DNA of 64,000 nt from Paraburkholderia nodosa DSM 21604 (GTDB taxonomy: Bacteria; Pseudomonadota; Gammaproteobacteria; Burkholderiales; Burkholderiaceae): contig NZ_JAFA01000016.1 in the NCBI RefSeq assembly GCF_000519185.1, forward strand, positions 112,350 to 176,349, read 5' to 3'. The notes under the pieces were generated by a model. The model saw only the letters and a list, made by a program, of their open reading frames with translations. It made no database searches and was not told the origin of the DNA. Every line of letters starts with the position of its first letter. The stretch's first letter is position 1. Positions 36,951-45,458 of the stretch are shown here, one piece after another. Position numbers and translations under genes: made by a program.

Positions 36951-38273
36951 TCAGCGCGTGCTCAGCGCCTCGGCGGCGGCCGCCTCGTCATGCGCGTGCT
37001 GGTGGCGGCGCGCGTCGAGCGCGACGATGCACAGCAGCGAGACGCCCGCGAGGCACGTATAGAACACGGCGAGCGGCCACCACTGCCCCACATAGCGATG
37101 CGCGAGCCAGGTACCGACGAGCGGCGTGAGGCCGCCCGCGATCGCGCCGCACACCTGGTAAGAGAGCGAAATCGCGGAGTAGCGCACGCGCGTGGGGAAC
37201 ACGCCGGAAACGAAGCCTGCGATCACCGAATAGAAGCTCGCCATGCAGACCACGGCGATCGCGATGCCGATCACCATCGGCACGACCTTGCCGCTTTGCA
37301 CGAGCACGAACATCGGATACGGCGAGAGCATCGCAGCGAGCGCCGCGCACTTGAGAAAGCGCGCGCCGCCCATGCGCTCCGCGAGCCAGGCGGCGAGCGG
37401 CTGCACGAGGAACTGGATGATCGCGACCGCGAACAGACAGTCGAGAATGAGCGAGCGCGTGATGCCGACGTACTGCGTGGTGTAGGCGATCATGAACGTG
37501 TTGGTGAAGTACACGCCCGCAATGCCGATGGTATTCGCGCCGATGCACAGCAGCACGAGACCCCACGACGAGCGGAACACTTCGGCGACGGGCAGCTTGA
37601 GCGTGCGGCGCTGGTCCTTGAGCTTCTCGAACTCGGGCGACTCGTTCACGCCGAGCCGGATCATGATGCCGACCACGAGCAGCACCGCCGAAACGAGAAA
37701 CGGCAGACGCCAGCCCCACGAGAGAAAGTCCGCCTTGTCGAGCGACGTGACCGAGCGGAACGCGAGCAGCGAGAGAATCAGGCCCGCAGGCGAACCCAGC
37801 TGCGCGAACGAGGCGAAGAACGTGCGGCGGCCTTCGGGCGCGTGCTCGCCCGCCATCAGCACCGCGCCGCCCCACTCGCCACCCACGGCGATGCCCTGCA
37901 CCACGCGCAGCAGCACGAGCAGCACCGGTGCGAGCATCCCCACGCTCGCATACGAAGGCAGCAGGCCGACGCAGACGGTCGCGACGCCCATCATCATCAG
38001 CGTGGTCATGAGCGCTTTCTTGCGGCCGATGCGGTCGCCGAGGTGGCCGAAGATCAGGCCGCCGAGCGGGCGCGCGAAGAACCCGACGGCGAAGGTCGCG
38101 AACGACGCCATCGTGCTCACGAAGCGGTCTTCAGAAGGGAAATACAGTTCGCCGAAAACGAGCGCGGCGGCCGTGGCGTAAATGTAGAAGTCGTACCACT
38201 CGATCATCGTGCCGATGAACGCCGCGGCGGCGGCGCGCACCGGTTGCCGGGTGCTGGACTGCGGGTTAGCCAT
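36951..38273 (-). CDS. MFS transporter, metabolite:H+ symporter (MHS) family
   Basis: This 440-residue transporter has twelve predicted helices. The MHS hallmarks are IGTMIEWYDFYIYATAAALV at the first helix and HLGDRIGRKKALMTTLMMMG in loop 2-3. RVVQGIAVGGEWGGAVLMAG lies near helix 4-5. Relatives take up shikimate, dicarboxylates or aromatic acids with protons. AAGGAGAC is 8 bp before ATG 38273; upstream codons in the open frame lack similarity. It is the first gene of the operon facing the LysR regulator; substrate inferred only as a carboxylate or amide. Confidence 0.9.
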   Translation of the reverse strand: MANPQSSTRQPVRAAAAAFIGTMIEWYDFYIYATAAALVFGELYFPSEDRFVSTMASFATFAVGFFARPLGGLIFGHLGDRIGRKKALMTTLMMMGVATVCVGLLPSYASVGMLAPVLLVLLRVVQGIAVGGEWGGAVLMAGEHAPEGRRTFFASFAQLGSPAGLILSLLAFRSVTSLDKADFLSWGWRLPFLVSAVLLVVGIMIRLGVNESPEFEKLKDQRRTLKLPVAEVFRSSWGLVLLCIGANTIGIAGVYFTNTFMIAYTTQYVGITRSLILDCLFAVAIIQFLVQPLAAWLAERMGGARFLKCAALAAMLSPYPMFVLVQSGKVVPMVIGIAIAVVCMASFYSVIAGFVSGVFPTRVRYSAISLSYQVCGAIAGGLTPLVGTWLAHRYVGQWWPLAVFYTCLAGVSLLCIVALDARRHQHAHDEAAAAEALSTR

Positions 38274-38344
38274 GCGTCGGTCTCCTTCAGGCGCGTTTGG
38301 GATGAATTTGTGTTGCATGCACGCTTTATCGCCAGCCACAAATC

Positions 38345-38390
38345 ATTAGTCAAATTTCGCGTTATTATTCAGCGCATAAATTCAACTAAT
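38345..38390. promoter_or_regulatory. Inverted repeat between the MHS operon and LysR gene (candidate operator)
   Basis: ATTAGTCAAATTT (38345-38357) and AAATTCAACTAAT (38378-38390) are inverted repeats with 11 of 13 positions complementary, 20 bp apart. The region is AT-rich for this genome. It sits 35 bp before the LysR start and 72 bp before the MHS start, the normal position of a LysR-type operator with shared divergent promoters. Confidence 0.65.
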
Positions 38391-38424
38391 ACCCTTGGCG
38401 CACCACCACGCCGGGAGACCGCCC

Positions 38425-39375
38425 ATGCGCGCCGACACCACCCGCTTTCTCAACGACCGTCTCGACTGGAACCTGCTGCGCACCTATCTCGCGATCATGC
38501 AGGAGCGCAGCCTGAGCCGCGCCGCCGCGCGCCTGTACGTCACGCAGCCGGCCGTGAGCCAGGCGCTCAAGCGGCTCGAAGACGCGCTCGGCCGCAAGCT
38601 GATCGAGCGCCGCGGCGCGCAGTTCGTGCCGACCGAGGCCGGCGAGGAGGTCTATCGCATTGCCAGCGACATCTACGGGACGATTTCCCAGCTAGAAACC
38701 GGGCTAGACGAACGCACCGCCGACATTACCGGCTCGATCCGCCTGCTCACGGTGAGCCGCATCGAGTCGCGCGTGTACGACGAATTTCTCGCGGAATTCC
38801 ACACGGCCTACCCGCGCATCGATCTGCAGATCGAAGTGATGCGCTCGTCGGACATCATCTCGTCGCTGCTGCAGAAAACGGCGACCGCAGGCTTGAGCCT
38901 GTGCCGCACGCCCATCGACAAGCTGGACATGCGCTGCTTTCTGCGCCAGCGCTACGCGATGTTCTGCGGCCGGCATCACCGGCTCTTCGGGCTCTCGCAG
39001 TTGACGATGGACGACCTGCTCGCGGAGAACTTCGTCTCCTTCACGAGCGACCAGATTGGCGACAGCCTTTCGCCGCTCACGGTGTTTCGCGACCAGCGCG
39101 GCTTCACGGGGCGGATCGTGGCGTCGTCACCGAGTCTCGACGAGGTGCGGCGGCTGATCTTTGCGGGCTACGGCATTGGCTGCCTGCCCGAGCATACGGT
39201 GCGGGACGATCTGGCGCGGCAGCGCCTGTGGCGGCTGCCGCCGGAGGAAGGGCTCGTGGATGTCGATATCCACTTGCTGTGGCATCGCGACCGCAAGCGC
39301 AATGCGGCCGAAGAAGCGTTCTTCGACGCGATGGAGCGCTGCATGCAGCGCCATGCGCTCGCGGAGCGCCTGTAG
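38425..39375 (+). CDS. LysR family transcriptional regulator
   Basis: This 316-residue regulator has the LysR N-terminal HTH (LLRTYLAIMQERSLSRAAAR, LYVTQPAVSQALKRLEDALG) and the LysR substrate-binding domain. ATG 38425 follows GGGAGA by 6 bp. It is divergent from the transporter/M20/HDAC-like operon with an inverted repeat in the intergenic region. It most likely activates that operon in response to its substrate; autoregulation is likely. The family cannot reveal the inducer. Confidence 0.92.
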   Translation: MRADTTRFLNDRLDWNLLRTYLAIMQERSLSRAAARLYVTQPAVSQALKRLEDALGRKLIERRGAQFVPTEAGEEVYRIASDIYGTISQLETGLDERTADITGSIRLLTVSRIESRVYDEFLAEFHTAYPRIDLQIEVMRSSDIISSLLQKTATAGLSLCRTPIDKLDMRCFLRQRYAMFCGRHHRLFGLSQLTMDDLLAENFVSFTSDQIGDSLSPLTVFRDQRGFTGRIVASSPSLDEVRRLIFAGYGIGCLPEHTVRDDLARQRLWRLPPEEGLVDVDIHLLWHRDRKRNAAEEAFFDAMERCMQRHALAERL

Positions 39376-39413
39376 TACCGCTGGCGCGGCCGCGAACGTT
39401 GCAGGAGAAACGA

Positions 39414-39872
39414 TTAGAACCCGCGTGCGAGCACCGCAACGCCGATCGTCACGATACCCAGCACGAGATTGATGACGACGAGGCGGCGCACGGTGCCCAC
39501 GGCGCGCGCGCCGTCGGGCCACTTCTGCGCCTGCACGGCGCGGCGGATGCGCGGAAACACGGCGAACCGGATGTGGCCGAAGATCAGCATCATCAGCACG
39601 CCCAGGCCCGCCATGGCATGCAGTTGCCAGGTGGCATGCTCGCCGCCGAACTGCATGAGCAGGAAGCCGCCGGTCAGCAGGATCACGATCACCGAGACCC
39701 CCACCCAGTTGAAGAAGCGGCCGAACACCGATTCGATGAGCGGCAGGCGCAACTGCGGCGAGAGGTCCTCGAGCGCCGGGCGCAGACAGAAGTGCGCGAA
39801 GATCATGCCGCCCACCCAGACGGCGACGCCCAGCAAATGCAGAAAGAGCGCGACTGCGATCGCGTGGCCCAT
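39414..39872 (-). CDS. CopD-like membrane protein
   Basis: This 152-residue protein has four membrane helices (AVALFLHLLGVAVWVGGMIF, FNWVGVSVIVILLTGGFLLM, LHAMAGLGVLMMLIFGHIRF, LVVINLVLGIVTIGVAVLA). The paired Trp-Val-Gly-Gly of helix 1 and the His in LHAMAG are typical of CopD-domain proteins. The family includes copper-resistance and heme-related membrane proteins; the role here is unknown. GAGGG precedes ATG 39872. It is separated from parC by a structured 220-bp gap. Confidence 0.8.
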   Translation of the reverse strand: MGHAIAVALFLHLLGVAVWVGGMIFAHFCLRPALEDLSPQLRLPLIESVFGRFFNWVGVSVIVILLTGGFLLMQFGGEHATWQLHAMAGLGVLMMLIFGHIRFAVFPRIRRAVQAQKWPDGARAVGTVRRLVVINLVLGIVTIGVAVLARGF

Positions 39873-39913
39873 GCTTGAATTCCCTCGTAACGTGTCATTA
39901 TCGGCGGCATGTC

Positions 39914-40055
39914 GACGGGAGTGAGTGCAACGCACTCCCGTCCCGTGCCTTTGCGCGGCATTATTCCATGCCGCGCCGCGATTCGCGCCGGATTTGTGTC
40001 GCTTGGTGCTTTAGCACTTTGCGATCCGGAGTTAGCGCTTCAGCGCTTACTCCGG
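39914..40055. repeat. Cluster of four stem-loops in the copD-parC intergenic region
   Basis: There are four consecutive inverted repeats. A: GACGGGAGTG (39914-39923) with CACTCCCGTC (39933-39942). B: GCGCGGCAT (39953-39961) with ATGCCGCGC (39968-39976). C: GTGCT/AGCAC (40006-40017). D: a 13-bp stem with one mismatch at 40026-40055. None ends in a T run. The density is unlike other gaps in this window. It may be a repeat element or an unannotated structured RNA; no coding ORF fits. Confidence 0.5.
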
Positions 40056-40093
40056 TCCCACGCAGAGCGCTCCGGCCCCATGCAAAGCCCCTT

Positions 40094-42409
40094 TTACCGC
40101 GGCAACACCGGACGCATCTCCGTCACGACCTTGAGCTTCGAGTCCGGCGCGCGGCCCTTGCGTGCGCGCTTGCCGATCTGGGGCGACAGCACCGCGCCCG
40201 CCATCAGGTCCTCACCCGCCTTGCCGCCGCGGCCCGTGCCCACGAGCACGACGCCCGCCGCGCTGATCGCGAGCGCCTGCACGAGCTTCTCGTTGTCGTC
40301 GAGCTGCATGAGCGTAACGCCACGCCCGCCGCCCGAGAGCGTCTTCATTTCGTCGAGGCCGAACACCAGCAAACGACCGCTCGACGAAAGACACGCCACC
40401 TGCAGCGCGTCGGGCAGCATCGGCATCGGCGCGAGCGGCACGCAGCCCTCGTCGATCGTCATGAACGCCTTGCCTGCCTTCACGCGGCTCACCATGTCGC
40501 CGATCTTCGCGATGAATCCAAAGCCGTTGCTCGACGCCAGCAGCAATTGCTGTTCCGCATTCGCTGCGAAGTAATGCAGCAGATGCGTACCCGCTTCGAG
40601 TTCGATGAGCGACGTGACCGGCACACCGTCACCGCGGCCGCCAGGCAGATTCGCAATCGACACGGAATACACGCGGCCATTGCTGCCCCACGCGATGAGC
40701 GTGTCGGGCGTGCGGCACTGGAACGCCGCATAGAGACCGTCGCCGGCCTTGAACGTGAAGCTTTGCGTATCGAGCCCGTGGCCCTTGAGCGCACGCACCC
40801 AGCCCTTCTGCGAGACGACGACCGTGACCGGCTCGTCCACCACGCGCGCTTCGAAGCTCGCACGCTTTTCCTGCTGGATCAGCGTGCGGCGATCGTCGCC
40901 GTATTGTTTCGCGTCGGCTTCGATTTCCTTCACGATGAGCCGCTTCATCGACGAGTCGTTCGCGAGCAGTTCTTCGAGCTTCGCCTTCTCTTCGCGCAGT
41001 TCCGCGAGTTCCTTCTCGATCTTGATCTTCTCGAGCCGCGCCAACTGACGCAGACGGATTTCAAGAATGTCCTCGGCCTGGCGCTCGGAAAGCCCGAACG
41101 CGCTCATCAGCGCGCTCTTGGGCTCGTCCGACTCGCGGATGATGCGGATGACCTCGTCGATATTGAGGAAGACGATCATCCGCCCTTCGAGGATATGGAT
41201 GCGGTCGTCGACCTTGGTGAGACGATGCTGCGTGCGGCGCGTGACGGTGGCGAAACGGAAACCGATCCACTCGCCCAGAATCTCGCTGATGCCCTTCTGA
41301 CGCGGACGGCCATCCGAGCCGATCATCACGAGATTCAAGGAGGCGTTCGATTCGAGGCTCGTGTTCGCGAGCAACGAATTGACGAACTCGGCCTGGTCGA
41401 TGCGGCTCGTCTTCGGCTCGAACACGAGACGCACTGGCGCGTCCTTGCCCGACTCGTCGCGCACGGCGTCGAGCAAGCCGAGCATGGTCTGCTTGTTCTG
41501 CAACTGCTCGGGCGTGAGCGTCTTCTTGCCGAGCTTGAGCTTCGGGTTGGTGAGCTCTTCGATCTCTTCGAGCACCTTCTGGCCCGAGGTGTTCGGCGGC
41601 AGCTCGGTCACCACGAGTTGCCACTGGCCGCGCGCGAGGTCCTCGATCTTCCAGCGCGCGCGCACCTTGAGGCTACCGCGGCCCGACTCGTAGGCCGCCG
41701 CGATTTCCGCCTCGCTCGAAATGATCTGGCCGCCGCCCGGGAAGTCCGGTCCCGGCACTTTCTCCATGAGCTCCGCATGCGAGATCTTCGGATTGCGGAT
41801 CATCGCCACGGACGCCGCCGCAACTTCGCGCAGGTTATGCGAAGGAATTTCGGTTGCGAGACCCACCGCGATCCCCGACGCGCCGTTGAGCAGCAGCATG
41901 GGCAGGCGCGCGGGCAGCGTCTTAGGCTCCTGGAACGAGCCGTCGTAGTTCGGCATGAAATCGACGGTGCCCATGTCGATTTCGTCGAGCAAGAGCTTCG
42001 CGATGGGCGTCAAGCGCGCTTCGGTGTAGCGCATGGCCGCCGCGCCGTCGCCGTCGCGCGAGCCGAAATTGCCCTGGCCGTCGATGAGCGGGTAGCGCAT
42101 CGAGAAGTCCTGGGCGAGGCGCACGAGCGCGTCGTAGGCCGACTGGTCGCCGTGCGGGTGGTACTTGCCGAGCACGTCGCCCACCACGCGCGCCGATTTC
42201 ACGGGCTTGGCGTTGTCGCCGAGACCCATTTCGTTCATCGCGAAGAGAATGCGCCGCTGCACCGGCTTCTGGCCGTCGCAGACGTCGGGCAGCGCGCGGC
42301 CCTTCACCACGCTCACCGCGTAGTCGAGATAGGCGCGTTCCGCGTAGTGGCCGAGCGTGAGCGTGTCGCCGTTCGGGGCGTCCGTCACTTCAGCAAAGAG
42401 ATCGTCCAT
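40094..42409 (-). CDS. parC: DNA topoisomerase IV subunit A
   Basis: This 771-residue subunit cleaves and religates DNA to unlink daughter chromosomes. The catalytic Tyr128 is in AAAMRYTEARL and the winged-helix region is GKYHPHGDQSAYDAL. The C-terminal half carries repeated beta-pinwheel blades (GDGLYAAFQCRTPDTLIAWG, SSNGFGFIAKIG) in the ParC style rather than GyrA, which would have a GyrA box. It is encoded 39 bp after parE, whose stop precedes it, forming an operon. Gln89 occupies the position of E. coli ParC Ser80, as judged by eye. Confidence 0.96.
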   Translation of the reverse strand: MDDLFAEVTDAPNGDTLTLGHYAERAYLDYAVSVVKGRALPDVCDGQKPVQRRILFAMNEMGLGDNAKPVKSARVVGDVLGKYHPHGDQSAYDALVRLAQDFSMRYPLIDGQGNFGSRDGDGAAAMRYTEARLTPIAKLLLDEIDMGTVDFMPNYDGSFQEPKTLPARLPMLLLNGASGIAVGLATEIPSHNLREVAAASVAMIRNPKISHAELMEKVPGPDFPGGGQIISSEAEIAAAYESGRGSLKVRARWKIEDLARGQWQLVVTELPPNTSGQKVLEEIEELTNPKLKLGKKTLTPEQLQNKQTMLGLLDAVRDESGKDAPVRLVFEPKTSRIDQAEFVNSLLANTSLESNASLNLVMIGSDGRPRQKGISEILGEWIGFRFATVTRRTQHRLTKVDDRIHILEGRMIVFLNIDEVIRIIRESDEPKSALMSAFGLSERQAEDILEIRLRQLARLEKIKIEKELAELREEKAKLEELLANDSSMKRLIVKEIEADAKQYGDDRRTLIQQEKRASFEARVVDEPVTVVVSQKGWVRALKGHGLDTQSFTFKAGDGLYAAFQCRTPDTLIAWGSNGRVYSVSIANLPGGRGDGVPVTSLIELEAGTHLLHYFAANAEQQLLLASSNGFGFIAKIGDMVSRVKAGKAFMTIDEGCVPLAPMPMLPDALQVACLSSSGRLLVFGLDEMKTLSGGGRGVTLMQLDDNEKLVQALAISAAGVVLVGTGRGGKAGEDLMAGAVLSPQIGKRARKGRAPDSKLKVVTEMRPVLPR

Positions 42410-42448
42410 GTTTCAATCAGTCCGTAATCGTGTGTGCGCCTGCGCGTA

Positions 42449-44440
<1,992 letters not shown>

Positions 44441-44469
44441 GGTGATCCACAGGGGGTTGTCCGCGCGCT

Positions 44470-44490
44470 TGTCCACAGGTCCTGTGGACA
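44470..44490 (-). repeat. 21-bp perfect palindrome in the parE leader
   Basis: TGTCCACAGG and CCTGTGGACA flank a single T (44470-44490). TTGTCCACA (44469-44477) and TGATCCACA (44443-44451) each differ from the DnaA-box consensus TTATCCACA by one base. In the parE mRNA the palindrome forms a hairpin about 30 nt before the start codon. A third CCTGTGG just before the ATG (minus strand, 44454-44447) could compete for its CCACAGG arm. Confidence 0.6.
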
Positions 44491-44621
44491 TCTGCGGGGA
44501 AAACGCGTTGAGCGTTCAAAAAAACCGATACGAAACAACGGGGTGAACCGGCTGCGCGCCGCGGTGGCAGGTGCGCTCGCGGCGGCGCGGTGGTTCGCGC
44601 AGTTGTTCGAATTCGCGAGGT

Positions 44622-44649
44622 ATTGTACTGATTTGGGCCCGCACGGCAA
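44622..44649 (-). promoter_or_regulatory. Candidate parE promoter
   Basis: On the minus strand TTGCCG (44649-44644) and TACAAT (44627-44622) are separated by 16 bp and match 4 of 6 and 5 of 6 of the sigma-70 hexamers. Transcription would start near 44614. Confidence 0.45.
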
Positions 44650-44783
44650 TTTGCTTGGGGGTTGGCCGTTCGGCCCAGGGGCGGACGGGGGCGGGAGTCG
44701 CGTAGAATGAGCCGCGGATGGCACGGGCAGTGCCGTCGCGATTTCATCGGGCCTGTTGCCCTGTTTGGGAGTGTGGAGCTGCC

Positions 44784-45074
44784 ATGAGGCCATCCGAAGC
44801 GCTGCGCGCGCACCGCGCCGAGATCCGCGCGATCGTCGCGAGCCATCACGCGACGAATGCGCGCGTGTTCGGCTCGTCGGCGCGCGAGGAGGACGACGAA
44901 GACAGCGATCTCGATCTGCTCGTCGATCCGACGCCGCAGACTTCGCTGTTCGATCTTGCGCGCATTCAGTCGCAGCTAGAGGCGCTGCTCGGTGTGCCGG
45001 TCGACGTGCGCACGCCGAAGGATCTGCCCGAGCGCATACGGCTGCTCGCCATGGCGGAAGCCGTGCCCGTATGA
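44784..45074 (+). CDS. mntA: MNT-type nucleotidyltransferase, antitoxin of a HepT/MNT pair
   Basis: This 96-residue minimal nucleotidyltransferase carries the exact GS-x10-D-x-D motif: Gly30-Ser31 and Asp42-x-Asp44 in the GSSAREEDDEDSDLDLLVD stretch. In the known HepT/MntA system this enzyme neutralises the HepT RNase by adding AMP to its active-site tyrosine. Its stop overlaps the HepT start by 4 bp (ATGA). ATG 44784 is preceded by GAGTGTGGAG. All these fit a type VII toxin-antitoxin pair; function is inferred from the family. Confidence 0.88.
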   Translation: MRPSEALRAHRAEIRAIVASHHATNARVFGSSAREEDDEDSDLDLLVDPTPQTSLFDLARIQSQLEALLGVPVDVRTPKDLPERIRLLAMAEAVPV

Positions 45075-45424
45075 AAAAGGACGATCTACGCACATCCGAC
45101 TACATCGAGCACATCCTCACGGCCATCGAGCGCGTCCGCGAATACACCGCATCTGTCTCACTGGAATCGTTTCAAGCCACACCGATGATCATTGACGCCG
45201 TCGTGCGGAACCTTGAAATCGTCGGTGAGGCGGCGCGAAACATCATGCTGGACGATCCCGGCTTCATCGACTCGCATCCGGAAATTCCATGGCAGGAAAT
45301 GTACGGTACGCGCAATCGCATCTCGCACGGTTACTTCGCCAACAATACCGAGGTGGTCTGGCGCACGATTCAGCATGACTTGCCCGACCTGGAACGGCAA
45401 CTCTTGAGCCTGAAGGCGAGATAA
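45071..45424 (+). CDS. hepT: HepT-like (DUF86) ribonuclease toxin
   Basis: This 117-residue HEPN protein shows the conserved R-x4-H-x-Y site in RNRISHGYF (Arg81, His86, Tyr88). Tyr88 is the residue adenylylated in the studied homologue. It overlaps mntA by 4 bp and is followed immediately by a bidirectional terminator, so the two form one short operon. The pair lies between parE and uup with no mobile-element marks. Whether the system is active is unknown. Confidence 0.9.
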   Translation: MKKDDLRTSDYIEHILTAIERVREYTASVSLESFQATPMIIDAVVRNLEIVGEAARNIMLDDPGFIDSHPEIPWQEMYGTRNRISHGYFANNTEVVWRTIQHDLPDLERQLLSLKAR

Positions 45425-45450
45425 AAAAGCGGCCTTCATCAGGCCGCTTT
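45423..45450. terminator. Bidirectional terminator between hepT and uup
   Basis: AAAGCGGCCT (45426-45435) and AGGCCGCTTT (45441-45450) form a perfect 10-bp stem. A-run on the left (T-run on the minus strand) and TTTCTC on the right allow use from both convergent genes. Confidence 0.8.
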
Positions 45451-45458
45451 CTCTCGCA

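Larger units (their letters stand above)
44441..44783. promoter_or_regulatory. Gap between parE and mntA: parE leader and promoter
   Basis: No gene was seen in these 343 bp. The parE leader occupies the left half. TTGCCG/TACAAT (44649-44644 and 44627-44622, minus strand, 16-bp spacer) is a candidate promoter for parE. No convincing promoter for mntA was identified. Confidence 0.4.

Noticed and set aside
38395..38424. Upstream TTG start for the LysR gene
   Set aside because: ATG 38425 has a good GGGAGA site and gives the normal LysR N-terminus; the extra ten residues are not family-like.
36021..39878. A 1285-codon open frame on the plus strand across the M20, MHS, LysR and CopD genes
   Set aside because: It is antisense to, or out of frame with, several well-supported genes, is Arg/His/Ala-rich, and has no recognisable domain. 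Such frames are expected in high-GC DNA.
39875..42427. An 850-codon plus-strand frame opposite parC
   Set aside because: parC is certain by motif and length; the antisense frame lacks any family signature.
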